Below are positions 7,146 through 13,863 of a stretch of 13,863 nt of DNA, in pieces. Every line of letters starts with the position of its first letter. Position 1 is the stretch's first letter. The DNA comes from CAZJAD01 sp964543855 (GTDB lineage Bacteria; Electryoneota; RPQS01; DYHQ01). The DNA is taken from positions 1-13,863 of the forward strand of contig CAZJAD010000056.1 in assembly GCA_964543855.1 (NCBI GenBank), given 5' to 3'. The notes below the pieces were generated by a model. It did no database searches, had not been told where the DNA came from, and worked only from the letters and a program-made list of their open reading frames with translations. The translations under genes and the position numbers were made by a program.

Positions 7146-7260
7146 AAGAGTCGTTCCCGTATCAGAGTCTCTCAGATCGCTAATCAGTGTGGGCTTGCCG
7201 CACAGCTACGCGTTCTCTCTTCTCTTGTAACGATGAAAACTCCGGTTTGGTTGCAGGGCT

Positions 7261-8109
7261 CTATGGATACATACCACGCAATTCCTTGACCTGTGCGACG
7301 GTTCGGACGAATTCCTCGTCCGTCTTGGGGATTTCCATGATACCCGGCAGCTCCGCGAACCGTTCGTCACGAAGAACCCGCCGAAAGGCGGCTATTCCAA
7401 TCTGACCCTCCCCGATGAAAGTGTGCCGATCAATGCGGCTTCCGCGTTCTCGAATGCTGTCATTGATGTGAAAGGCTTTCAGAGATTGAAGCCCGATGAG
7501 CGAATCAAACTCCCTCCAGACAGTCTCGGCGCCACGCCTGCTCTTGAGATCGTAGCCCGCGGCGAACATGTGGCAAGTGTCCACGCAGACTGCCAGTCGC
7601 TTCGGCTTCTTGACTTCGCTCAGCAGGAATGCGATATGTTCCAGCCGATGACCTACACTATCCCCCTGACCGGCTGTCGTTTCAATCAGAATGCCCGCTC
7701 TAAGGCCGGCGGTTTGCTTCAGGACCCAGGAAAGGGACTGCGCGCAGTGAGCCAGGCCGACTTTTTCTCCGGCGCCGCGATGTGAGCCGGGGTGAATGTT
7801 CACCCATCGAATGCCCAGCGCTTCGGCGCGCTCCAACTCATCTGCGACCGTGTGACACGATTTCTCGCGCAGCGCCTCATCGGAAGTTGAGAGATTGACC
7901 AGATAGATGTCGTGAATGAGGACGGGTAAGCGCCCGTTGTCCCTCCACGCCTTTCGGAAGCGGCGGATCTGGTCCTTCGTGAGCGCTTGACTGGCCCATT
8001 GCTGCTGATTGCGCGAGAATATCTGAAAACACTCACACCCATAGCGAGCCGCTCGAGCGGGGCTTTCGTTAAGTCCACCCTGAATCGAGACATGTGCACC
8101 GATGAGCAT
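7261..8109 (-). CDS. nfo: Endonuclease IV (AP endonuclease, deoxyribonuclease IV)
   Basis: Base-excision repair enzyme that cuts DNA 5' to abasic sites, using a trinuclear zinc centre in a TIM barrel. The 282-residue length is normal for the family. All nine expected metal ligands are visible: H66 (LIHDIYLVNL), H106 (NIHPGSH), E143 (IETTAGQG), D177 and H180 (VCVDTCHMFAAGYD), H214 (KAFHINDS), D227 and H229 (DRHTFIGEG) and E259 (GIMEIPK); they line up with the E. coli set at an offset of two or three residues. ATG at 8109 begins the characteristic MLIGAHVSIQGG; no Shine-Dalgarno sequence precedes it. It lies 60 bases after the TM2 gene on the same strand. No functional tie to its neighbours is apparent. 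Identification is firm. Confidence 0.97.
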   Translation of the reverse strand: MLIGAHVSIQGGLNESPARAARYGCECFQIFSRNQQQWASQALTKDQIRRFRKAWRDNGRLPVLIHDIYLVNLSTSDEALREKSCHTVADELERAEALGIRWVNIHPGSHRGAGEKVGLAHCAQSLSWVLKQTAGLRAGILIETTAGQGDSVGHRLEHIAFLLSEVKKPKRLAVCVDTCHMFAAGYDLKSRRGAETVWREFDSLIGLQSLKAFHINDSIRERGSRIDRHTFIGEGQIGIAAFRRVLRDERFAELPGIMEIPKTDEEFVRTVAQVKELRGMYP

Positions 8110-8169
8110 GGATTTATGTTGCAGACAGCATGCGGATGTCGCCGCTCGCGGTCATTCGACGCAGGTTTT

Positions 8170-8523
8170 TCAGCTCGAACCTTTGATCATGACCGCGACC
8201 TGTTGCGCGGCTTTGTGATTGTACTCGAAGGCGAGCGTCCTGTAGTTCACGAGATCTACAATCGTCCCAATCAGACAGATTCCTGCCGTGAACAGATACA
8301 GCAGCCCCATGCCAACCTGCCCCAGAATGAAGCGATGGATGCCTGCAAGACCCAAGAAACCCAGAAGCGCTGTCAGCAATATCGTCAGAGGGTCTCTTCT
8401 CCTCACCCGGTACGCCGTCGCAAAGAGCTGCGCCTGATTGTCATTCATATCCTTGATGAGACCTTGAACAAAGGCCATTTCATCCCCCTCAAGGTCGGGC
8501 ATAATCTGTAGGATATTCGCCAT
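8170..8523 (-). CDS. TM2-domain small membrane protein
   Basis: Small inner-membrane protein of unknown role, 117 residues. It opens with a soluble segment containing MPDLEGDEMAFVQGLIKDM (8-26) and a basic YRVRRRDP stretch, then the TM2 domain: a first helix (about 46-63, LTILLTALLGFLGLAG), the signature GIHRFILGQVGMGLLYLF (61-78) and a second helix (about 75-92) ending IGTIVDLVN. A soluble tail YNHKAAQQVAVMIKGSS follows. This layout matches TM2 proteins I know from Bacteroidetes-like genomes. The start is supported by AGGAG seven bases upstream, inside the end of the DUF2752 gene, whose stop lies 35 bases into this gene. The two are thus translationally linked, and probably functionally linked too (inference). 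Confidence 0.9.
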   Translation of the reverse strand: MANILQIMPDLEGDEMAFVQGLIKDMNDNQAQLFATAYRVRRRDPLTILLTALLGFLGLAGIHRFILGQVGMGLLYLFTAGICLIGTIVDLVNYRTLAFEYNHKAAQQVAVMIKGSS

Positions 8524-8857
8524 ATGTGTTCTCCTGAAGGTTCGTGCTTTCTGCGGGTAATGTTGGCCGCTGAAATGCCTTTCTCAGCAGTGAGATGATT
8601 CGGCTCGTCAGAATAATGATCGCTGCACCTCCGAGCGGGTGTGCTTGAAAGGAACGCGTGAAATCGCCATGCAAGATGTATGAGATGGACAGCCCAAGTC
8701 CGCAGCCGGGACAATGTTCAAAGCCCAGCAGTCTAAAGAGGCAGAAACTGAGGTGATTGGTTGAGTATGGATTGATCAGAGCCAGATACAGCAAACCCGC
8801 TGTCCAGACCACGGTTTCCAGATTCAACCTGCGGATGAATGCGAATGACTTCTTCAT
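8489..8857 (-). CDS. DUF2752 membrane protein
   Basis: Small integral membrane protein of the DUF2752 family, function unknown, 122 residues from ATG at 8857. Key features are a first hydrophobic segment (about 16-30), the family signature CPGCGLGLS (49-57) where most members read CPGCGxTR, the H-P-L motif (73-75, SFQAHPLG) and a second hydrophobic helix (about 77-92, GGAAIIILTSRIISLL). The hydrophilic tail is unusually Asn/Glu/Tyr-rich. The frame is open to 8986, but starting there would overlap the O-methyltransferase end and add an Arg/Cys-rich stretch unlike the family, so 8857 is preferred; the ribosome binding site is weak. It lies 62 bases after the O-methyltransferase gene and overlaps the TM2 gene by 35 bases. 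Confidence 0.87.
   Translation of the reverse strand: MKKSFAFIRRLNLETVVWTAGLLYLALINPYSTNHLSFCLFRLLGFEHCPGCGLGLSISYILHGDFTRSFQAHPLGGAAIIILTSRIISLLRKAFQRPTLPAESTNLQENTYGEYPTDYARP
8531..8535 (-). promoter_or_regulatory. Ribosome binding site of the TM2 gene, within the upstream coding region
   Basis: AGGAG on the minus strand, seven bases before the ATG at 8523, lies inside the DUF2752 coding sequence. It supports the overlapping start of the TM2 gene; most other minus-strand genes here lack so clear a site. Confidence 0.7.
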
Positions 8858-8919
8858 TCCAGTGAAGGCGACCGCGAAAATAGTCGACAGTGGAAATCCT
8901 TGCCTGAGAAACGCAACGG

Positions 8920-9597
8920 CTATTCCTCGTCCACACGAGCAACCTGCTTCACACTCACAGCGACGCCGTCGCCGATCGGTAGCCACACAGTTCGAAGCAG
9001 TGGATGTGCCTTCAGAACCATGTTATAGGACGCGACTGCTGCCCGCCAACCTTGCGCACTCTGCGGCAATGCCATGACTGGGAACAGCACATCGTCAGTA
9101 ATCAGCAGCCCTCCAGGCTCCAGGAGCTCCGTCAGACGGTCGAGCATCGCAAGATACGAGTCCTTGTTGCCATCTTGCAGAATCAGCCCGAACGGCCCGT
9201 CGATTTCGAAAATCGCCTTGCGTGCGTCGGCGAGCATAATCTCAACGGTTCTATCGAGATTGGCGGCCTTCACATTCCTTCGGGCGACAGCCGCCAGGCG
9301 CTCGTTCAGTTCGATCGATGTGACCGCGCCGCCGTACGAGGCCGCCGCGCGTCCCAGCACGCACGCAGAAAAGCCATACGAGGTGCCAATCTCCAGAATC
9401 CGTCGAGGGCGAACACTGTGCACCAAAACCTCCAGCAGGACCGCCGCCATCGGTCCGACGGTCGGCTGAACATGTTCGCCATTGAGATCAGTGGGCCCAG
9501 CCTGCAGCGGCTCCGTGACAGGCAGCAGTTCTCCGATATAGTCCAGAGCCTTCTGCAGCTCAAATGACGAGGAGATATTCTCTTTCGTGGGATTCAT
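8920..9597 (-). CDS. O-methyltransferase-like class I SAM methyltransferase
   Basis: Cytosolic S-adenosylmethionine-dependent methyltransferase of 225 residues, close to the catechol/caffeoyl-CoA type O-methyltransferase fold (Methyltransf_3/24). SAM motif I is ILEIGTSYGFSACVLG (67-82), the ribose-binding acidic residue is E96 in VTSIELNE, motif II covers LADAR (122-126), and D142 in LILQDGNKDSY and the DD of ITDDVLF (166-172) sit where metal- or substrate-binding acids are found. Length and motif order are complete. No Shine-Dalgarno sequence is visible before the ATG at 9597. It follows the GT-C glycosyltransferase by 54 bases. The substrate is unknown; a sugar or lipid acceptor would suit the context, but this is a guess. 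Confidence 0.88.
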   Translation of the reverse strand: MNPTKENISSSFELQKALDYIGELLPVTEPLQAGPTDLNGEHVQPTVGPMAAVLLEVLVHSVRPRRILEIGTSYGFSACVLGRAAASYGGAVTSIELNERLAAVARRNVKAANLDRTVEIMLADARKAIFEIDGPFGLILQDGNKDSYLAMLDRLTELLEPGGLLITDDVLFPVMALPQSAQGWRAAVASYNMVLKAHPLLRTVWLPIGDGVAVSVKQVARVDEE

Positions 9598-9651
9598 ATT
9601 ATCAGATGTAGGATATTCACGATGTTCTGTGAAGCTGCCTTCTGGGGCGCA

Positions 9652-11154
9652 TCAATGCCCACCTGCGTCAATCGGTTTCGTCCACTCGTAGAGTCTGAAC
9701 CGGCGATTGTAGGGGATGCACTTCTCGTCTGTGCCGATGGTGCGCAGCGCTTTCAGGACGATGTCCTTCGGATCGTAGACATTCTGCATGTCATCCTCGC
9801 GCAGGTAATAGACTGTGCGAGCCCGTACTAACTTGCGGGCAAGGTACGGGGCGTAAGTTTCGACTCGACCGGTATCTCCCGGAATATCGACAAACATCCA
9901 ATACGGGTGGGTCTCACAGCCATAGTAGCGTAACAAGCGGTAACCGCTGCTCGCGACAAGAACGACGGGTGCCGTGCTGCTGACGTGACCTTCGAGATAC
10001 TGCGCCGCATCACGCCAGTTAACACGACGGCCGTAGTGCACCGGATCGGCATAGAAGTGAACGAGCGCCACGCCAATCAGGAGACCATAGAGCACTCCGA
10101 CGATCAGTTGCAGCGGCCGCGCCCCAAGCCCCTGGAATCCCCACGCCAGCAGCAGGAGGGCCTGGGGTAGCAAAAAGATGAGATATTTCGCGCTCACAAA
10201 ATTCTTGTGCGTGGCTATGCCCAGCAAGAACGCAAGAATGATTGGCGCGAGAAGCAGTGCGACGGTGGAAGTGAGCACAAATCTCTGCCGCGATACAAAC
10301 ACCCATCGCACCATGCCCGCGACGAGGAGGCCAAAAACGACAACACAAACCAGAGCAACTGGCCAGTTCTGCCAGATAACCTGCCAGCCGATGCCCCGCC
10401 CCTCGGCAAGCTCTGGAATATCGAAGAGATTGAAACCAACAGCGAACGCCGCCGCAAGCTTCGGCAGCACACTCGGCAGATGAACCGCGTACTCACCGCC
10501 ACGCACCGCTTGGAAATAGAGTATGTTTCCCAGATTTGGCAGATAGAGGAGCCCGACGACGGCAAGCGACAGCAGAAACGGTTTGTAGCGGACGGCACGG
10601 CGGTCCAGGAATGCAAGCAGAGCGAAACCCACCAGATAGAGAGCATAAAAGAGATGTGTGTACAGGCCCACCAAGCCGACGAGCGTTCCGAGAAGCAACG
10701 CAGGGAAACCGCCGCGCTCGCGATAGCGAAGGTAGCACGCGAGCTGCGCGAGACTCAGCAACACAATGAGCGAATACATGCGCAGCTCTTGGGAGAATTC
10801 GATATGGATCGGTGATGTAACGACCAGCAGACTCAGCCCGAGGGCGAATCCGCGCCCTCCCAAGCGCAGGCCAATCACCCACGCTATCGGCACGGACAGG
10901 ATGCCGAAGATCAGGGGGAGTAGCCGCAGACCGATTTCGCCGTCAAAACCGATCGTGCGCCAGAGAAACAGGAGCGTGAAGAAGACAGGTCGGAAACGAT
11001 CTTCGGTAAGTGTCAGGAAATGGTCGCTGTCACGGAACAGGGAGAAACCTTCGTCCCCATAGAAGCTGTAGCCGAGGTTCGGCAGGCGCAAGAGGAGCGC
11101 CAGGACGGTCAGAAAGACCGGCGCTACCCAGGGGCGACGCAGCAGCGTTGTCAT
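9652..11154 (-). CDS. GT-C membrane glycosyltransferase (ArnT/PMT_2, GT39-like)
   Basis: Multi-pass inner-membrane glycosyltransferase that would use a polyprenyl-phosphate sugar donor and act on the periplasmic side. It has 500 residues and many hydrophobic helices over about 11-370, followed by a soluble C-terminal part (about 371-500). The first periplasmic loop carries the catalytic-type acidic pair D34-E35 in FYGDEGFSL. LRLLPLIFGILSVPIAWVIG and SPIHIEFSQELRMYSL are signature stretches of the PMT_2 group. Acceptor unknown: candidates are lipid A, a glycolipid or an envelope protein. Its ATG overlaps the stop of the methyltransferase gene in an ATGA (11151-11154), indicating translational coupling. 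Confidence 0.92.
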   Translation of the reverse strand: MTTLLRRPWVAPVFLTVLALLLRLPNLGYSFYGDEGFSLFRDSDHFLTLTEDRFRPVFFTLLFLWRTIGFDGEIGLRLLPLIFGILSVPIAWVIGLRLGGRGFALGLSLLVVTSPIHIEFSQELRMYSLIVLLSLAQLACYLRYRERGGFPALLLGTLVGLVGLYTHLFYALYLVGFALLAFLDRRAVRYKPFLLSLAVVGLLYLPNLGNILYFQAVRGGEYAVHLPSVLPKLAAAFAVGFNLFDIPELAEGRGIGWQVIWQNWPVALVCVVVFGLLVAGMVRWVFVSRQRFVLTSTVALLLAPIILAFLLGIATHKNFVSAKYLIFLLPQALLLLAWGFQGLGARPLQLIVGVLYGLLIGVALVHFYADPVHYGRRVNWRDAAQYLEGHVSSTAPVVLVASSGYRLLRYYGCETHPYWMFVDIPGDTGRVETYAPYLARKLVRARTVYYLREDDMQNVYDPKDIVLKALRTIGTDEKCIPYNRRFRLYEWTKPIDAGGH

Positions 11155-11804
11155 GATGCGTTGTGGACGATAAACGATTTGACCATTCCCAGGAGTCTCT
11201 CTTTGACAACCGTTCCATCGGGGAAGAGTTCTGTCAGTTCTCTGAGTTTCAGCAGGCGGTTTCGAGTGCGGAGGCGCTCCCTCGATTTGGCGCTGAAATC
11301 GTTAATACGGGTATGCCCGGGCCAGTAGCGAGCGACGACACACTGGACGCCTATCGGGAGTCGATTCGCAAATGGGAACAGGTAATGAGGTTCGATGGGG
11401 AAGTAGTAGTTGGGCGTTTGGATAAAGTAGTGGCGTCCTATGCGCCGCATCGTCGCTGCCATTGCCGCTTGGCTTCTGGAATCTCCGACATGCTCGATGA
11501 CCGAATTCGAGAAAACGATGTCGAAGGACTTATCCCCGAACTCGGGCATCGCCGTCGCATCGCCGATCACGCAGCGGATATTCTCGGAGTTTGATTCAAG
11601 CGCCTTGAGATTCACGCAGGTGATTTCGCAGCGCCGATAGAAATCCTTTGCCGCACCGATAGAGTATTCCCAGTACTCTGGTTCGCCGTCGACATCCAGA
11701 ATCCGGCACCCTCGCTCGATGAGATCGCCAAAAAGCCTCCGGAAAAGCAGCTCTCGCTTCACGCGAAACCGGGGAGAGATGATATGTGCGAGCTTCTTAA
11801 CCAC
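11151..11804 (-). CDS. SAM-dependent methyltransferase (Methyltransf_11 type)
   Basis: Class I SAM methyltransferase of 217 residues. Motif I is ILDVDGEPEYWEY (35-47), an Asp replacing the more usual Gly in DVGG. SFDIVFSNSVIEHVGD (93-108) and HYFIQTPNYYFPIEPHYLFP (125-144) are highly typical of a group found in glycan and polysaccharide loci. The frame is open up to 12146, but the extra N-terminus lies wholly over the lolC/E gene and is low-complexity Arg/Ser/Pro, so I chose GTG at 11804, 22 bases after the lolC/E stop, giving MVKKLAHIISPRF. There is no clear Shine-Dalgarno sequence; another GTG 42 bases further in is possible. It is coupled to the GT-C gene by a 4-base overlap, so the two probably act on the same glycan or lipid (inference). 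Confidence 0.87.
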   Translation of the reverse strand: MVKKLAHIISPRFRVKRELLFRRLFGDLIERGCRILDVDGEPEYWEYSIGAAKDFYRRCEITCVNLKALESNSENIRCVIGDATAMPEFGDKSFDIVFSNSVIEHVGDSRSQAAMAATMRRIGRHYFIQTPNYYFPIEPHYLFPFANRLPIGVQCVVARYWPGHTRINDFSAKSRERLRTRNRLLKLRELTELFPDGTVVKERLLGMVKSFIVHNAS

Positions 11805-11826
11805 GGTATCGCTTTCTGCAGTCCCC

Positions 11827-13047
11827 TTAGCCTGTATCGCGAATGGCGTCCACCGGGGGCAGCTTCGCCGCCTGACGCGCCGGATAGGTAGCACCCAAAT
11901 AGGACAAGAGGATTGCCGCAACAGCGACGAGGAGAAAATCGAGCGGTTGCATCTTGACGGGGAGGGCATCCAGAAAGTAGAGATCGGAAGGAAGCGACAC
12001 GAATTTATAACGGAGCTGCAAAGAGCATATGAGCCACCCCAGAAATGTGCCCGCGGCTGCCCCCACGATCCCCACAAGCAGACCTTGGTAAGAAAAGACT
12101 CGGGCGATACTGTGAGCCTTTGCCCCCATCGCCTTGAGAATGCCAATGTCGCGCCGCTTCTCCATGGTCACCATGATCAATGTCGAGAGAATGTTGAAGG
12201 CCGCGACAATGATGATGAGTGAAAGAACGATAAACCACATCCACTTTTCGATCTGCATCCATGAAAACAGCGTTCGCCGCAGCTCGAACCATGTGCGAAT
12301 GTAGTAGGGCAGACCGATCTTGTCCTCGAGGTTCTGTTTCACCAAGGCCGCATTCCAGAGGTCATCGAGCCGGATTTCGAGACCGTCTACCTTATCGTGG
12401 CGCAGGAAAATGCGCCGCGCCTCCGCAATATCCAGATAGCCGACGAGATCATCGAACTCGAAAAGACCCGTCTGGAACAGCCCCACGATAACGAACTGCC
12501 GGACCACGGGCGCTGAAAATGGTGTGGTCATCCCGGCGGGAGAAAAAATCACCGCCGTATCCCCAACAACTGCACGAAGCCGATCCGCGAGGAATTGCCC
12601 AAGAACAAGACCGGGCAGCTCGCCCGCGGAGAAGTCCAAGCTGCCCGCGCAAATACTCTGTGGTAGGTCCGAGACTTGCCCGATGGTCTGCGCGTCAATG
12701 CCGCGCAGAAGAATACCTTCCGCTTGGTCGCCAACGCGAACCATCCCCTTCTCGAACACATACGGAGAGACGCCGATCACATGCGGCGTCTCCCTCACGA
12801 CCTGAACGACCTCTGAGTCATACGGAATGCCGGCGTCGGTGACCGTCCCGAGGCGCAAATGGGCGTCCACGCCAAGAATGCGTCCGCGCACTTCCGTCTC
12901 GAAACCATTCATCACCGAAAGCACGATACACAGCGCCGCGACGCCGACCGTGACACCCCCCATCGAAAGATAAGTGATGAGCGAGAGAAAGCCTGTACGC
13001 GATTTGCTGCGAAGGTAGCGAAGAGCAATCCACAGTTCGTAGCGCAC
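11827..13047 (-). CDS. lolC: LolC/LolE-type lipoprotein-releasing ABC transporter permease
   Basis: Inner-membrane subunit that extracts lipoproteins for delivery to the outer membrane. 406 residues, standard length. The start RYELWIALRYLRSKSRTGFL is the family hallmark; helix 1 is about 23-47 (ending SVMNGFE), followed by a large periplasmic MacB-like domain (about 48-265) and three C-terminal FtsX-type helices, with the coupling motif EKRRDIGILKAMGA after the first of them. The end, YPARQAAKLPPVDAIRDTG, is also typical. The GTG start lies six bases after the stop of the HicB-like gene, with GGAG strings about 13 bases upstream. LolC and LolE cannot be told apart here; in bacteria with a single permease it would act as a homodimer. 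The partner ATPase LolD, usually the next gene, is absent from the window. Confidence 0.94.
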   Translation of the reverse strand: MRYELWIALRYLRSKSRTGFLSLITYLSMGGVTVGVAALCIVLSVMNGFETEVRGRILGVDAHLRLGTVTDAGIPYDSEVVQVVRETPHVIGVSPYVFEKGMVRVGDQAEGILLRGIDAQTIGQVSDLPQSICAGSLDFSAGELPGLVLGQFLADRLRAVVGDTAVIFSPAGMTTPFSAPVVRQFVIVGLFQTGLFEFDDLVGYLDIAEARRIFLRHDKVDGLEIRLDDLWNAALVKQNLEDKIGLPYYIRTWFELRRTLFSWMQIEKWMWFIVLSLIIIVAAFNILSTLIMVTMEKRRDIGILKAMGAKAHSIARVFSYQGLLVGIVGAAAGTFLGWLICSLQLRYKFVSLPSDLYFLDALPVKMQPLDFLLVAVAAILLSYLGATYPARQAAKLPPVDAIRDTG

Positions 13048-13053
13048 AATCGG

Positions 13054-13338
13054 TTACTGGGCTCCTTCTCCGAGGGTCTCCGGCGTCTTGCCCTCGAGTG
13101 CCTTCGGGTCGATCACAAACTCCAGGATCTTCCCGTTCTCACAGGGGACATCCGTCGGGATTTCTTCTTTGTTGAAGACGATCACCTCGAGGACGAGCCG
13201 TGCGACATCCTCGAGGTTGGCCAGCGCTTCTTCCGGCGTATCACCGGGAGCAAATACCTGCGGCAAAGCGGGCATCCGCGCCTCAAAGCCGCCGTCTCCA
13301 TCGGGTTTCGTGCACGCGTGAAATTTCAGATGAATCAT
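13054..13338 (-). CDS. HicB-like (UPF0150) small protein
   Basis: 94-residue soluble protein with a HicB-type fold: MIHLKFHACTKPDGDGGFEA forms the first strands, then MPALPQVFAPGDTPEEALANLEDVARLVLEV (22-52) matches the usual pattern of a strand, the G-D-T-x-E-E-A turn and a helix. HicB proteins are antitoxins against HicA, but no HicA-like gene is next to it and no helix-turn-helix or ribbon-helix-helix is visible in its tail (ENGKILEFVIDPKALEGKT), so this is a solitary HicB-domain protein whose role is unknown. It sits between lysS (48 bases upstream) and lolC/E (6 bases downstream), apparently in one transcript. No strong ribosome binding site. Confidence 0.78.
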   Translation of the reverse strand: MIHLKFHACTKPDGDGGFEARMPALPQVFAPGDTPEEALANLEDVARLVLEVIVFNKEEIPTDVPCENGKILEFVIDPKALEGKTPETLGEGAQ

Positions 13339-13386
13339 ATCTCGCTTTCGTCGGATGGCGTCTTTCTCATATCACTATCGCGCGTT

Positions 13387-13863
13387 TCAGGTTCGCAGCG
13401 CCGGGAAAAGAATCACCTCCCGGATCGACGCCTGATCGGTCAGCAACATCGTCAATCGGTCAATGCCGATGCCCACGCCGCTGGCAGGTGGCATCCCGTA
13501 TTCGAGCGCACGCAAAAAATCTTCGTCGAGGGGCTGCGTTTCCTTCTCGCCTGTTTCCCGCAGTTGCCGTTGCGCTTCGAAGCGTTCCCTCTGGTCGAAG
13601 GGATCGTTGAGCTCGCTGAAGGCGTTGCAGAGCTCCAAGCCGGCGGCAAAAATCTGAAAGCGCTCCACGAGCTTCGGATTGTCGCGATGTTTCTTTGCCA
13701 GAGGTGAAAGAGACAGCGGGTAGTCATAAACGATCGTCGGCTGTTCGAGTTTGGGATAGACATGCGTCTTCATCAACTCATCGAGAATCTTGCCCTCGCC
13801 CATATCGGCGGTATCTTCGATACCGTGGTCCCGGGCGACTTTGCGAAGCTCATCCACTGATGC
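13387..13863 (-). CDS. lysS: Lysyl-tRNA synthetase class II, C-terminal 158 residues, 5' end beyond the window
   Basis: Attaches lysine to tRNA-Lys in the cytosol. The frame is open from the window edge to the stop at 13387. The fragment shows YDYPLSLSPLAKKHRDNP (46-63), ERFQIFAAGLELCNAFSELND (67-87) and motif 3 of class II synthetases, GVGIGIDRLTMLL (129-141), with the ATP-binding arginine, followed by IREVILFPALRT at the C-terminus. GLELCNAFSELNDP is specific for the lysine branch rather than the aspartate or asparagine branches. About 340 N-terminal residues (anticodon-binding domain, motifs 1 and 2) lie to the right of the window. It would be the first known gene of the leftward operon-like run. 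Confidence 0.96.
   Translation of the reverse strand, partial: ASVDELRKVARDHGIEDTADMGEGKILDELMKTHVYPKLEQPTIVYDYPLSLSPLAKKHRDNPKLVERFQIFAAGLELCNAFSELNDPFDQRERFEAQRQLRETGEKETQPLDEDFLRALEYGMPPASGVGIGIDRLTMLLTDQASIREVILFPALRT

Noticed and set aside
7146..7260. Metal-responsive promoter or terminator between nfo and the permease
   Set aside because: I looked for MerR-type dyads, -35/-10 pairs and a hairpin with a T run; only a 4-bp dyad (AGAG-T-CTCT near 7163-7171) was found, too short to support a call.
8489..8986. DUF2752 protein starting at 8986
   Set aside because: The extra 43 residues overlap the O-methyltransferase end and begin with an Arg/Cys-rich stretch foreign to the family; ATG at 8857 gives a normal length.
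9598..9651. Inverted repeat TTCAC-8-GTGAA between the GT-C and O-methyltransferase genes
   Set aside because: Five-base arms with no T run or promoter context are expected by chance.
11151..12146. 331-codon version of the SAM methyltransferase
   Set aside because: The first 114 codons overlie lolC/E in another frame and are low-complexity; GTG at 11804 gives a family-like start.
13054..13338. Complete HicAB toxin-antitoxin system
   Set aside because: No HicA-like gene of about 60-80 codons with the typical GSHHxF-type motif lies on either side; both flanks are housekeeping genes.

Overview
The window is about 13.9 kb of moderately GC-rich DNA from a Gram-negative (outer-membrane-bearing) bacterium. 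The evidence for an outer membrane is a LolC/LolE-type lipoprotein-release permease and a patatin fused to an Omp85 beta-barrel. The secreted protein built from repeats of the DSLWSRTYGG...GGYxLAG...SFGAGxYDFWLVK type is, from memory, a style common in candidate phyla near the FCB group (Latescibacteria, Eisenbacteria, KSB1-like lineages); this placement is an inference. Three blocks of exactly 100 N (1761-1860, 3522-3621, 6933-7032) each interrupt a gene, and the reading frame shows that none can truly be 100 bases. The sequence is therefore a scaffolded draft, probably a metagenome assembly. No tRNA, rRNA, CRISPR array, insertion sequence or phage gene was seen.

Left part (1-4533). A partial aldo/keto reductase gene runs leftward off the edge. 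It is divergent from a secreted repeat-protein gene (886-2141, TTG start). The 288-base region between them holds a near-consensus promoter for the repeat protein, a weaker promoter candidate for the reductase, an 11-bp inverted repeat that overlaps both -35 elements, and a perfect 14-bp palindrome. The repeat-protein gene ends at a bidirectional terminator shared with the convergent patatin-POTRA-Omp85 gene (2214-4533, minus).

Middle (4583-6022). A single plus-strand gene encodes a glycosyltransferase with a degenerate N-terminal GT-A-like half and an intact C-terminal GT2 domain. Its 3' end overlaps the convergent permease gene by 22 bases.

Right part (6001-13863). Ten genes all run on the minus strand, with short gaps or overlaps. 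In transcription order they are lysS (partial), a HicB-like small protein, lolC/E, a SAM methyltransferase, a GT-C membrane glycosyltransferase, an O-methyltransferase-like protein, a DUF2752 membrane protein, a TM2-domain protein, nfo (endonuclease IV) and a Cu/Zn-type permease with a C-terminal heavy-metal-associated domain. The lolC/E-methyltransferase-GT-C stretch is tightly packed (gaps of 6, 22 and -4 bases) and looks co-transcribed. It joins envelope lipoprotein export to lipid-linked sugar transfer. The ATPase lolD, which usually follows lolC, is not in the window.

I found no clear new multi-gene system. The points most worth a second look are the divergent control region at 598-885, the repeat protein with one cysteine per repeat, the two-domain glycosyltransferase, the lolC locus without lolD, and the overlapping DUF2752/TM2 pair.
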